Shown piece after piece: positions 35,496-44,071 of a stretch of 64,000 bases of DNA (positions are counted from its first letter, which is position 1; the number at the start of each line of letters is the position of its first letter). The stretch is from positions 1 to 64,000 of the forward strand of contig MHBI01000075.1 in NCBI GenBank assembly GCA_001804815.1. The letters are read 5' to 3'. This DNA comes from Lentisphaerae bacterium GWF2_50_93 (GTDB lineage: Bacteria; Verrucomicrobiota; Lentisphaeria; Victivallales; GWF2-50-93). The position numbers and the translations under genes were made by a program. The notes beneath the pieces were generated by a model that saw only the letters and a list, made by a program, of their open reading frames with translations, searched no databases and had not been told where the DNA came from.

Positions 35496-35527
35496 CAGGG
35501 GCTTCAGCCCCTGTCTACTATACGCAT
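35496..35527 (-). repeat. ATGCGTATAGTAG hairpin module, copy E
   Basis: On the minus strand: ATGCGTATAGTAGACAGGGG then CTGAAGCCCCTG, an 8-bp stem. Copies of this module are also at 156-191, 24481-24526, 28941-28971, 29237-29272 and 35953-35985. Confidence 0.78.
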
Positions 35528-35712
35528 ATTTTGTTAAAGTATGCCGGTTTCGCCGAAACCGGCACGAGGCTCTTTCGGCGAAAGAGCCATACTTAATTGC
35601 GTAAATGAGACTGACATACCCAGCTTAACGCTTACTTAAATATCAATAAATATACGATCTATGCTGTACCGCCAGCCTGCGGGGGCTGGAAAATTTATTT
35701 AATCAATTATCA

Positions 35713-35846
35713 TCCCCACGCTTACGCATGGGGCTATAATATTACACCCTCTGCGAGGGTTGAATATAAAAAGGAAGTTCGCTTCATTTTATAATAGCCT
35801 CCGCAGGAGGTGTAATCCTGTAGCCCAAAGGCGTAAGCCTTGGGGA
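35713..35846. repeat. Large imperfect inverted repeat (40-bp arms)
   Basis: The arms 35713-35752 and 35807-35846 are complementary over most of their length (TCCCCAC-GCTTACGC / GCGTAAGCCTTGGGGA, then GGCTATAATATTACACC / GGTGTAATCCTGTAGCCC). Inside are smaller hairpins (CCCTCTGCGAGGG and GCCTCCGCAGGAGG). The central 54 nt are AT-rich. It looks like a MITE or a structured RNA. Confidence 0.7.
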
Positions 35847-36295
35847 TATGGATTATATAAAAAGACAAAAGCCCCCGCAGGACGGCGACACTTAAAGTTG
35901 AGGCATTCAGGTCGAAACATTTTTTACATAAAGACTTATGCAATGTCTAAATATGCGTATAGTAGACAGGGCTTCAGCCCCTGTTTATTGCCGTAGTTGT
36001 GTTCGCGTGCCATAGGTACGCGATGTCAATGTCCGGGTTTATGGTTTTCATGGCGTACATTGGCACCGCCTTTTCTATGGCAAGCCTGCTTGTCGGACAT
36101 ACGAGCAGCATGCTCCTCTGAACATGGCCGAAGCACCTGACGTAGAAACACAATACCCAGACCCCCTGATTCATGTCCGCAAACTACTCCTTACATGAAA
36201 ATTTTCCGACATATTTCGCAATGCGTTTGGAATCCACACCACATAACACTAGCTTAAGTGCTCTTAACAAATCTGAAATATCACATGGGGGCGGA

Positions 36296-37432
36296 ATGAC
36301 TGACAGGGAAGCGTATATAATCCTCAACATAATAAGCGGCATAGGACCGGCCAGGGTGAAATCGCTCTGCGAGCATTTCGGTTCTGTCTCCAATATCCTT
36401 GGAGCGCCTAAAAAGGAATTGCTGGCCGTCAACGGCATCGGGGAGACTCTGGCAGAGGCAGTTGTCAGCTGGAGGACGGACACCGACTACGAGTCAGAAA
36501 TGAAGCTCGCTGAAAGGGCCGGCGTTGAGATAGTCACACTGGCCGACGACAAGTATCCCTCTATTCTAAAGGAAGTCCATGACGCCCCCCTGTGCATATA
36601 TTCCAGGGGCAGGTTTCCTTCCGACGGTGAATTCATGCTCGGCGTGGTCGGCTCCAGGAGAATAACAAATTACGGCAAGGCGATGGCGGAGCATCTTTCC
36701 CGTTCGGCGGTTTACGCCGGCTGGACCGTTGTCTCCGGGCTTGCCTACGGGACAGACGCCGTCGCGCACAAGACCGTCGTCGATGCCGGTGGAAGGACGA
36801 TCGCAGTGCTTGGCGGAGGGCTGGCTAGGATATTCCCGCAGGACCATATTCCTCTCGCGAAGAGCATCATTGAAGGCGGAGGAGCCGTCATCAGCGAGTT
36901 TCCGATGGAGTTCGCACCCAACAGGCGCTCGTTCCCGATGCGGAACCGGATCATCTCCGGTCTTTCAAAAGGCGTGCTGGTCATTGAGGCCGGCAGCAGC
37001 AGCGGCGCGCTGATCACTGCGAAATTCGCACTTGAGCAGAACAGGTTGATTTTTTCAGTGCCAGGAGAAGCATCTAATCCGCAAGCAAGAGGTTGCAATG
37101 CCCTGATCAAACAGGGTGCAAAACTGACGGAGAACTTCGAGGACATCATGGAAGAATTCGAATTCCTTCCTGAATTCTCACCACCTCGCAATCTTAAAGT
37201 CATTGATGGCGATGGTGTTAAAGACGAAAGCGACTTCGCAGCCTTGAAACTTGATGAAGATGAATGCAGAATAATCGGCCTTTTGAAAAACGGAGATGCA
37301 AGCGCCGATTCTCTTGCGGGAGAAACAGGAATCAGCACTGGAAAACTACTCTCGCTCCTGATGAAGATGGAAATGAAGAAGCTCATTACCCAGTTACCTG
37401 GGAAAAGGTTTTCTCTAAGGAGCAACAAATAG
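36296..37432 (+). CDS. dprA: DNA processing protein DprA
   Basis: The product of about 378 residues has an N-terminal helix-hairpin-helix (ISGIGPARVKSLCEHFGSVS, VNGIGETLAEAV), the Rossmann DprA core (LGVVGSRRITNYGKAMAEHL, WTVVSGLAYGTDAVAHKTVV, GGRTIAVLGGGLARIFPQDH, GAVISEFPMEFAPNRRSFPM, NRIISGLSKGVLVIEAGSSS) and a C-terminal winged helix (IIGLLKNGDASADSLAGETG). It loads RecA on incoming single-stranded DNA in natural transformation. The start MTDREAYII at 36296 fits the family; an upstream in-frame extension is not DprA-like. Its 3' quarter (from 37061) is duplicated, more GC-rich, at 39062-39424. The AT-leaning 3' end may come from an insertion, as the text in the findings explains. Confidence 0.95.
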   Translation: MTDREAYIILNIISGIGPARVKSLCEHFGSVSNILGAPKKELLAVNGIGETLAEAVVSWRTDTDYESEMKLAERAGVEIVTLADDKYPSILKEVHDAPLCIYSRGRFPSDGEFMLGVVGSRRITNYGKAMAEHLSRSAVYAGWTVVSGLAYGTDAVAHKTVVDAGGRTIAVLGGGLARIFPQDHIPLAKSIIEGGGAVISEFPMEFAPNRRSFPMRNRIISGLSKGVLVIEAGSSSGALITAKFALEQNRLIFSVPGEASNPQARGCNALIKQGAKLTENFEDIMEEFEFLPEFSPPRNLKVIDGDGVKDESDFAALKLDEDECRIIGLLKNGDASADSLAGETGISTGKLLSLLMKMEMKKLITQLPGKRFSLRSNK

Positions 37433-37505
37433 CTCTGTGCCAAACAGGGCATACTCAATCATTTCCGCCAATTATCTATTTGCTAATGCTCAAAGATTAT
37501 TTATC

Positions 37506-37817
37506 CTATGGAGCGCTATTAGAAACATCTGTTTTGTTATGATTTTCATCTAATTTCTGCTCAATGCTTTTCAATTTTTGCATCAAACGCAAATGTTCAA
37601 GCATGTTTTGCTTTCTGTAGATAACCACTAAGCACATTATACCGACACCGACACTACAAATAAAAAGAAGCAAAGAATAGGCCAATTCATCACGAAGGCG
37701 ATAGGTATAATATAAAAAGAAACATGTTAATGCGGCCAACGCAATGGAATATATCAAATATTTCGCCTTGTATTTCCTACAGTATTCTTCCGTTAAAATG
37801 TATTCGTTCTTATCCAT
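37506..37817 (-). CDS. Small membrane protein of unknown function
   Basis: About 103 residues with two transmembrane segments (LIYSIALAALTCFFLYYTY and YSLLLFICSVGVGIMCLVVI) and a polar C-terminal tail (MLEHLRLMQKLKSIEQKLDE) that could form a short coiled coil. No family is recognised. The start at 37817 has AAGGA about 9 nt upstream. Base composition is clearly AT-rich compared with dprA and topA, and the gene lies on the opposite strand inside the segment bracketed by the dprA 3' duplication, so foreign origin is likely. Its direction and closeness to the YD-repeat gene (70 nt) suggest one operon. Confidence 0.72.
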   Translation of the reverse strand: MDKNEYILTEEYCRKYKAKYLIYSIALAALTCFFLYYTYRLRDELAYSLLLFICSVGVGIMCLVVIYRKQNMLEHLRLMQKLKSIEQKLDENHNKTDVSNSAP

Positions 37818-37905
37818 AAAACATATTCCTTTCATTAAAGTTCACCCATCATCGAACTGAGGAATAGCGTTCGTGTGAACGTAATTCGTTCTGCTTATAT
37901 TTTCC

Positions 37906-38811
37906 TTAATAGTACGTATAAGATGAAATGGTAATTTTAATCAACGTTGCTTTCTCATCATATGCTGCATCTTCAATCCGATTGCCCTCTTCATCGTATT
38001 TATATAAATATTTGCCCTTTAACGTCCCATCTGCGTTATACTGGACATACTCAGTCAAATTGCGCTTGTCATCATACTTGGATACTGCCTTACTCCATAA
38101 AGTTCCATCCGCTTCATATAATTCCTCATCTTTCTCGTTTCGCTTGTCATCATATCTTGAAATATATCTGAATTCAAAAGCTCCACCTGCCTTATATCTT
38201 GTTTTCTCAATCTCCCTCCCTTTGTCATCATACTTCGATATGGTTTTACGGTCGTAAACACCTTTGCTATTGAACATTTCCGTTTCAATCAAATTTCCAC
38301 TGGGGTCAAATTTAGAAACACTCCTACTGGATAAAACACTTTTACCATTAAAGACTTCAACTTCAACTATATTGCCATTGTCATCAGACTTAAATAAACA
38401 TTTATCGAGCAAATCTCCTGTTGCATCATATCTTTTCCTCTCACTCAAGGTTCCCTTGTCATCACGCTTAGAAACAAACTTTTCGGTCAAATCTCCATCT
38501 CCATTATAGTTTGTTTCCTCAACAGCATTGCCTTTGTCATCATACTTATAGATTACCATTTCGCTTAACACCCCATCTGCATTATACCGCACATACTGAA
38601 TATTATTACCTTTGTCATCGTATTTGTAGATAGATTTATCTATTATTTCCCTGGATTCCTTGCCAGACTTATTCGCAACTGAATAAAGAGTTGAGATACC
38701 TGTTTTGACCTTGCCTTTTAATCCGTATCGTTCCCATGCTGTCTTCTTGGATGCAGAGAACAAATTGGAAACCAACAGGAATGACAACATACAAATTAAC
38801 AAGTTTTTCAT
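37906..38811 (-). CDS. Secreted YD/RHS-like repeat protein
   Basis: The 301-residue product has a signal peptide (LLICMLSFLLVSNLFSASKK) and then nine tandem units of about 25 residues, each opening with (K/R)(Y/R/S/F)DDKGN-type turns (KYDDKGNNIQYVRYNADG, KYDDKGNAVEETNYNGDG, KSDDNGNIVEVEVFN, KYDDKRNLTEYVQYNADG). This is the pattern of the YD/RHS repeats that form beta shells or solenoids in secreted proteins; no toxin domain follows. The protein is AT-rich in codon choice compared with its neighbours. It lies in the segment bracketed by the dprA 3' duplication and is probably foreign. Function is unknown; a surface or periplasmic binding role is inference. Confidence 0.78.
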   Translation of the reverse strand: MKNLLICMLSFLLVSNLFSASKKTAWERYGLKGKVKTGISTLYSVANKSGKESREIIDKSIYKYDDKGNNIQYVRYNADGVLSEMVIYKYDDKGNAVEETNYNGDGDLTEKFVSKRDDKGTLSERKRYDATGDLLDKCLFKSDDNGNIVEVEVFNGKSVLSSRSVSKFDPSGNLIETEMFNSKGVYDRKTISKYDDKGREIEKTRYKAGGAFEFRYISRYDDKRNEKDEELYEADGTLWSKAVSKYDDKRNLTEYVQYNADGTLKGKYLYKYDEEGNRIEDAAYDEKATLIKITISSYTYY

Positions 38812-39061
38812 TTTTTATCCTTATGCATAGAAATTTTTATCATCTTTTCCTGATAAGCTGGTCAGAACAGAGTGCTGAAGATTTCTTGGCGCCCCTTCCC
38901 CCTTCAACTTTCAATAAAATTACAGTCCCAATGCAGGAAAGACAAGTATTAACAGGTTCACATCTATGGTAATATTCTTGAATTAGCCTCATACGGTTAT
39001 AGTTTATGATTATTGAAAAGGAGAGGAAAAGATATAAGCCTGAGGATTTTTAGCAGGCTCT

Positions 39062-39424
39062 GGCCAGGCCGACAATCCACAGGCTCGCGGCTGCAACGCA
39101 CTTATAAAGCAGGGTGCGAAACTGACGGAGAACTTCGAGGATATAATGGAGGAATTCGAATTCCTTCCCGAACTCGCGCCGGCGCATAATCTTAAAGTCA
39201 TTGATGGACATGGTGTTAAAGATGAAAGCGACTTGGCGGCCTTGAAACTTGATGAAGATGAATGCAGAATAATCGGCCTTTTGAAAAACGGAGATGCAAG
39301 CGCCGATTCCCTGTCCGCCGAGGCCGGGATTGGCACAGGAAAACTTCTCTCCCTTTTAATGAAAATGGAAATGAAAAAACTTATTTCGCAGCTGCCAGGA
39401 AAAAGATTTTCATTACGGAAATAA
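39062..39424 (+). pseudogene. dprA: Second partial copy of the dprA 3' end
   Basis: In frame, the sequence encodes DNPQARGCNALIKQGAKLTE and continues through LKLDEDECRIIGLLKNGDAS to LPGKRFSLRK, aligned with residues from about 256 of the intact DprA (37061-37432). About 60-70 nt (near 39237-39305) are identical and the rest is about 80-85% similar. There is a stop at 39041-39043 and no Rossmann core, so it cannot act alone. It directly precedes topA, which suggests that this copy is the original dprA 3' end and that the AT-richer upstream copy arrived with the insert. Confidence 0.88.
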
Positions 39425-39484
39425 ACCTTTTTATAATCTTTTCGCAGAGGCAGGTAAAAACATCTAATACTGGAACCATTATTT

Positions 39485-42052
39485 ATGTCTGAAGGAAAAA
39501 AAGTCGTCATAGTCGAGTCACCTGCAAAGGCGCGTACCATAAGCAGGATACTTGGACCGGAATATTATGTAACCGCATCCATGGGGCATGTCAGGGATCT
39601 TCCTGAGCGCACTCTTGGCGTAGACATAAAGAACGGATTCATTCCAATCTACCAGGAAACCAAGAAGAAGGTGATACAGGAACTCAAGGCGGCGGCAAAG
39701 GGAGCAAGCCACATCTACCTGGCATCCGATCCTGATCGCGAAGGGGAGGCCATCGCCTGGCATGTGAAGGAAGCACTGCAGAAGTCCACCAAGGCCGCAT
39801 TCAGCCGGGTCGTATTCCATGAAATCACAAAGAGCGCCGTCAACAACGCCTTCCAGCATCCTGCCGACATCAACATGGACGTAGTCGATTCACAGCAGGC
39901 GAGAAGGATCCTCGACAGGCTCGTAGGCTACAAGGTCAGCGAGATACTGTGGTCCAAGATCGAACGCGGCATAAGCGCGGGAAGAGTGCAGTCCGTGGCC
40001 CTGAGGATCGTCTGCGAGAAGGAACGCGAGGTGCTTGCATTCCAGCCGCAGGAATACTGGAACCTGTCGGTGAACCTTGAAGTGGAGCCGCAGGGAAGCG
40101 GCAAGAAATACCAGGCCAGGCTTTTCCAGATCGACGGGAAGAAGGCCGACATAAAGACTGGAGAGGAATCAAACAAGGCGCTTGAATCGATCCGCGGCGG
40201 ACACGACTTGAAGATCGCCAACAACGAGATCAAGCCGAAGAAAAGGTACGCCCCTCCACCATTCATCACAAGCACGCTTCAGCAGGCCGCGGGACCCGCG
40301 CTGAGGTTTTCCGCCAGCCATACGATGCGCGTCGCACAGGGACTGTATGAAGGTGTTGATCTTGGTTCTTCGGGTCCGGCAGGTCTCATCACTTATATGA
40401 GAACCGACTCCTTCACCATTGCAAAGGAGGCGCAGGAAGCATGCCGCGCCTACATTACGTCCAGCATAGGGGCCGAATATCTCCCGGACACTCCCAACTT
40501 CTATAAGAATGCGGGCCGTGCACAGGAAGCGCATGAGGCAATACGTCCTACCGACGTGAACCGCACGCCCAAGGATCTCGAACCGTTCCTTTCACCCGAC
40601 CAGCTGAAGCTCTATACGCTGATATGGAAACGTTTCGTCGCAAGCCAGATGAGACCCGCCGAACAGAAGCTCACGACAGTCGATACCGCAGTGGCCGGCG
40701 CAGACAGCAGGATCTTCACATTCCGCACGACCGCGACGGAGACGGTCTTCCAGGGCTTCCTGAAGATCTACGACTTCCTCGACAGGGACAAAGACGACAA
40801 GACGGCGGACGACGCGGACGAGGATGAATTCATGCCGACAGCATCGCTCTCTGAGCTCGTAAAGGACCAGAAGGTGCTCCTGCTTGATGCGAAATCCGAC
40901 CAGAAGTTCACCGAACCACCGCCGAGATACTCCGAATCAATGCTGATAAAGGCGCTTGAAGCTAACGGCATCGGAAGGCCTTCCACGTATGCTACAATAG
41001 TGAACACCATCCAGCAGAGGAAATACGTAGACAAGCTGAAGGGCAAGCTGATTCCGACGGAACTCGGCTTCAAGGTCAACGACTTCCTCGTCGCCAACCT
41101 GGGGGATCTCTTCCAGATAGGCTTCACGGCGGAAATGGAATTGAAGCTCGACAAGATCGAGGAAGGCGAAGTCCAGTGGCAGAAGATGCTCGAGGAGTTC
41201 TACGGGAGCTTCTCCGGCTGGGTCGGCGAGGCGAAGACGATCGGCGCACCGGAAAAGGACAAGGCCGAAAAAATAGTGCACCTGTTCGACGGCGTGCAGA
41301 CCTGGAAGGCGCCCGAAAAGAAGGGGCGCAGGACATACGACGACAAGAAATTTGCCGAATCGGTCAAATCGCAGTTCGACAAGAACGGCGGAATATCCGA
41401 GAGGCAATGGTCGGCGCTCATCAGGATGTCGGCGCAGTACAAGGACCAGATACCTGATCTGGACTCCAAACTTTCAGAACTGGGCGCAAGCCAGCCCGCA
41501 GAAGGCGCCGCTGCCGGCGGAAGCATCGGTCCTGACGGGCAGCCGGTTCCTCCCGAGGACATGGGCAAGTACAAGGAAGTGATGGAGCTCCTGGCGGCAG
41601 TGAAACCGGACGAGCCCGGAGCTGGAAGGGGCGGCAGGAAGTTTGATGACAAGAAATTCATCCTATCCATAAAATCACAGGTCGACGGCGGCAGGAACCT
41701 TTCTCCGAAACAAATCAACGCCGTCAAAAAACTGACGGCCAAATACAAGGACCAGATACCTAATTTCGAAGACATTTCAGTGAAGCTTTCGCTGAATGAA
41801 CCCGCTGCGGGCGCCGACGGCAAGACAGAGGCGCCAAGCAACGTAAACGTTGAGGAAATCCAGAAGATACTGACATCGCTTTCCACGGTAACAGCTTGGG
41901 AACAGCCTGTCAAAAAAGGGTTCCGCACGTTCAACGACAAATCGTTCTTCCAATCGCTGGAAAAACAGTTCAATGCGAAGAGGAATCTATCGGCGAAACA
42001 GGTTGCCGCTCTGAACAAAATGGCTGGGAAATATATAAAAGAGCAGAATTAA
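39485..42052 (+). CDS. topA: DNA topoisomerase I with a repeat C-terminus
   Basis: The 855-residue product carries the type IA core: TOPRIM (VVIVESPAKARTISRIL, IYLASDPDREGEAIAWH), the cap and hinge (AFQPQEYWNLSVNLEV), and the active-site Tyr in GLITYMRTDS (residue about 304), with RPSTYATIVNTIQQRKYV further on. It relaxes negative supercoils. Instead of the usual C-terminal zinc ribbons (no CxxC pairs are seen after residue 600), it has three copies of a 50-residue module starting near 611, 712 and 809 with a (R/K)xF(D/N)DKxFxxS entry and (S/A)xKQ, then YKDQIP. Such modules are probably extra DNA-binding units. The start at 39485 is preceded by no perfect ribosome site. Confidence 0.95.
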   Translation: MSEGKKVVIVESPAKARTISRILGPEYYVTASMGHVRDLPERTLGVDIKNGFIPIYQETKKKVIQELKAAAKGASHIYLASDPDREGEAIAWHVKEALQKSTKAAFSRVVFHEITKSAVNNAFQHPADINMDVVDSQQARRILDRLVGYKVSEILWSKIERGISAGRVQSVALRIVCEKEREVLAFQPQEYWNLSVNLEVEPQGSGKKYQARLFQIDGKKADIKTGEESNKALESIRGGHDLKIANNEIKPKKRYAPPPFITSTLQQAAGPALRFSASHTMRVAQGLYEGVDLGSSGPAGLITYMRTDSFTIAKEAQEACRAYITSSIGAEYLPDTPNFYKNAGRAQEAHEAIRPTDVNRTPKDLEPFLSPDQLKLYTLIWKRFVASQMRPAEQKLTTVDTAVAGADSRIFTFRTTATETVFQGFLKIYDFLDRDKDDKTADDADEDEFMPTASLSELVKDQKVLLLDAKSDQKFTEPPPRYSESMLIKALEANGIGRPSTYATIVNTIQQRKYVDKLKGKLIPTELGFKVNDFLVANLGDLFQIGFTAEMELKLDKIEEGEVQWQKMLEEFYGSFSGWVGEAKTIGAPEKDKAEKIVHLFDGVQTWKAPEKKGRRTYDDKKFAESVKSQFDKNGGISERQWSALIRMSAQYKDQIPDLDSKLSELGASQPAEGAAAGGSIGPDGQPVPPEDMGKYKEVMELLAAVKPDEPGAGRGGRKFDDKKFILSIKSQVDGGRNLSPKQINAVKKLTAKYKDQIPNFEDISVKLSLNEPAAGADGKTEAPSNVNVEEIQKILTSLSTVTAWEQPVKKGFRTFNDKSFFQSLEKQFNAKRNLSAKQVAALNKMAGKYIKEQN

Positions 42053-42149
42053 AGCATAAAAATTTGCTTTTTAATGTTTTCGATTTATATTTTGCGCTAC
42101 TAATTAGTTATCAAGCTGTTACATCGGCACCAAGAAGGTCGGCGCGAGT

Positions 42150-42959
42150 ATGAAATCAGTTCGGATATTAAAAATTTTCAATAAATTTGTCAATTTGAGC
42201 TTGTCAGTTTGCGTTTCACTGGTTATCTTTTCCGCCCTGTTTTCTTTGCTTCTTGCCGATGAGGTAAAAACCGAGTCGGGAAAAACTGGAAGCGAGCGTA
42301 AAACAGAAGTGAAAAAAGCGACTGCGGCCGAAGAAGAGGCCGGTCCTGCGGCAGAACTTGAAGCAGTACGCAGAGAGAACGAGATGCTGCGCAAGGAACT
42401 TGCTGATGTTCTTTTAAAAAGCGATGAGATTTTCGACACCTACCGACGGCTTCAGCTGAGCGTCGCCGCGACAATGGCGAATTCAGAAAAGAAGAATGTT
42501 GGCGAAGGGGAGCTTAAATCTCTCGAATCATTTATAGATGTCCGTCAGGAGTTGAAGGCGCTGGTCGCAAAGACTCTTGAACTTTTCCAGTTCACCGGGA
42601 CGGCGCTTGAGAACAATGAGCTGACAGATACAGACAAGGTCAGGCTGAAGCGCAAGATCGAGGATCTGAAGACCGAAGCGGAGAAGCTTAACGCATTGCT
42701 CTCGCCGCCGGAGTCGAAGGAGAGGACGGACAGATGCAGGATACTTTCTGTGAACGACAAGCTTCAGGTGATACTGCTTGATGCTGGCACTGCAAACGGG
42801 GTCAACACGGGGCTCCAATGGAAAGTTTCGCTTAAGAGCGGGAAACCGGTGAAGGTGAAGGTGATTGCCTCAAGGCCGTTCATAAGCGCGGCAGTCGTGA
42901 TTGAAGGGGACTTCAGTTCGCTGGCTCCGGGGATGCTGGCGGCGGTAGGCGACAAGTAG
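42150..42959 (+). CDS. Membrane-anchored coiled-coil protein of unknown function
   Basis: The 269-residue product has an N-terminal transmembrane or signal helix (LSLSVCVSLVIFSALFSLLL), a long charged helical part (EAVRRENEMLRKELADVLLK, VRLKRKIEDLKTEAEKLN) likely to form a coiled coil, and a small C-terminal beta domain (LSVNDKLQVILLDAGTANGV, PGMLAAVGDK) resembling the VxGxxxGV turns seen in MreC- or FlgT-type domains. It lies between topA and rplV, in the place where rpsS-rplB normally stands. It is not recognised as a named family. Why it precedes ribosomal genes is unclear. Confidence 0.75.
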   Translation: MKSVRILKIFNKFVNLSLSVCVSLVIFSALFSLLLADEVKTESGKTGSERKTEVKKATAAEEEAGPAAELEAVRRENEMLRKELADVLLKSDEIFDTYRRLQLSVAATMANSEKKNVGEGELKSLESFIDVRQELKALVAKTLELFQFTGTALENNELTDTDKVRLKRKIEDLKTEAEKLNALLSPPESKERTDRCRILSVNDKLQVILLDAGTANGVNTGLQWKVSLKSGKPVKVKVIASRPFISAAVVIEGDFSSLAPGMLAAVGDK

Positions 42960-43017
42960 GAATTGGATCCAGTATATATTTTGAAATAAATAAAAACAGG
43001 AAAGCCACGATAGTAAA

Positions 43018-43362
43018 ATGGAAATACATGCAGTAACAAAATATGCGAGGGTATCACCCCAGAAGGCAAGCGATGTCGCTCATCTTCTCAGAGGAAAGTC
43101 TGCAGTCAGAGCTCTTACAGAGCTGGAACTAATGCGAAAAAAATCAGCTGCGCTTTTTGCACAGACCCTCCGTTCCGCGATCGCAAACGCGGAAAACAAT
43201 CTTGATCTCAAAAGAGAAAATCTAGTCATAAAGACCGCCACAGCCTGTCCTGGCCCGATGTTCAGAAGATTTCGCGCCAAGGCAAGGGGAATGGCCGGTA
43301 GAATCCGCAAACGCACAAGTCATTTTACAATAGTGCTTACTGACGAAAAGAAGCAAGGTTAA
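43018..43362 (+). CDS. rplV: Large ribosomal subunit protein uL22
   Basis: The 114-residue L22 begins with EIHAVTKYARVSPQKASDVA and carries the family block LRSAIANAENNLDL and the loop RRFRAKARGMAGRIRKRTSH that lines the exit tunnel. It has AACAGG-like and TAAA-rich sequence upstream but no strong ribosome site. It opens the ribosomal run here; rplB and rpsS, usually just upstream, are missing from this place. Confidence 0.96.
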   Translation: MEIHAVTKYARVSPQKASDVAHLLRGKSAVRALTELELMRKKSAALFAQTLRSAIANAENNLDLKRENLVIKTATACPGPMFRRFRAKARGMAGRIRKRTSHFTIVLTDEKKQG

Positions 43363-43378
43363 GGAAAGGAAGAGCAAG

Positions 43379-44071
43379 GTGGGTCAAAAAGTAAATCCTA
43401 TAGGATTCAGAGTAACAGTAAACAAGAACTGGGATTCCCGCTGGTTTACTAAGAAAGCCAATTTCTGGAACTGGCTGCATGAAGATCTCAAGATAAGGGA
43501 TTTCATAAAGAAGAAGTACTACAGCGCTGCCATCGCGAAGATAATGATCGAAAGATCTGCCAACAGGGTACGCATCATCATCTACACGGCACGTCCCGGT
43601 CTTCTCATCGGCCCCAAGGGCGCCGACCTCGAAAACCTCAAATCAGCCGTATCTAAATTCATTGTTTCAAGGGATATCATTGTAGACGTCAAGGAAATTC
43701 AGCAGGCCGAGCTCAATGCACAGCTTGTAGCTGAAAGCATATGCGCACAGCTTGAACGCCGTATCGGATTCAAAAGAGCCATGAAGAAAGCAATTCAGAC
43801 AGGCATGGATCTTGGTGCACTCGGCGTGAAGGTACAGTGCGGTGGCCGACTTGGCGGAGCTGAACTGGCGCGTACTGAACAGTATAAGGAAGGCAAGGTG
43901 CCACTGCATACCCTTCGTGCCAATATTGATTACGGATTTGCCGAGGCGCACACCACGTCCGGAAAAATCGGAGTGAAAGTCTGGATGTGTCATAAAGAGG
44001 CAGTAGAGGAGACAAACAATGCCGTTGATGCCAAAAAGAGTAAAGCACAGAAAAGTTCAGCGCGGGAGTAA
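43379..44071 (+). CDS. rpsC: Small ribosomal subunit protein uS3
   Basis: The 230-residue S3 opens with [20 protein letters not shown] and includes a KH-type [18 protein letters not shown] and C-terminal [11 protein letters not shown]. Translation begins at GTG (43379), with AAGGAAAGGAAGAG just upstream. A lysine/serine-rich tail (about 16 residues) overlaps the start of rplP by 53 nt, which is unusual. Confidence 0.96.
   Translation: MGQKVNPIGFRVTVNKNWDSRWFTKKANFWNWLHEDLKIRDFIKKKYYSAAIAKIMIERSANRVRIIIYTARPGLLIGPKGADLENLKSAVSKFIVSRDIIVDVKEIQQAELNAQLVAESICAQLERRIGFKRAMKKAIQTGMDLGALGVKVQCGGRLGGAELARTEQYKEGKVPLHTLRANIDYGFAEAHTTSGKIGVKVWMCHKEAVEETNNAVDAKKSKAQKSSARE

Larger units (their letters stand above)
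35251..36295. other. Repeat-rich intergenic stretch (about 1 kb)
   Basis: No gene is convincing. Holds an inverted ATGCGTATAGTAG module with a CAGGGGCT-tc-AGCCCCTG hairpin (35496-35527), two perfect hairpins at 35544-35562 (CCGGTTTCGCCGAAACCGG) and 35569-35589 (GGCTCTTTCGGCGAAAGAGCC), a 40-bp imperfect inverted repeat (35713-35846), and a plus-strand ATGCGTATAGTAG module (35953-35985). A 66-codon frame at 35974-36174 on the minus strand is not supported. Confidence 0.75.

Noticed and set aside
35974-36174. 66-codon frame on the minus strand before dprA
   Set aside because: No ribosome site, no recognisable domain, and it overlaps the ATGCGTATAGTAG repeat module.
36173-36295. Upstream in-frame extension of dprA
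   Set aside because: Not DprA-like; the start at 36296 fits the family N-terminus.
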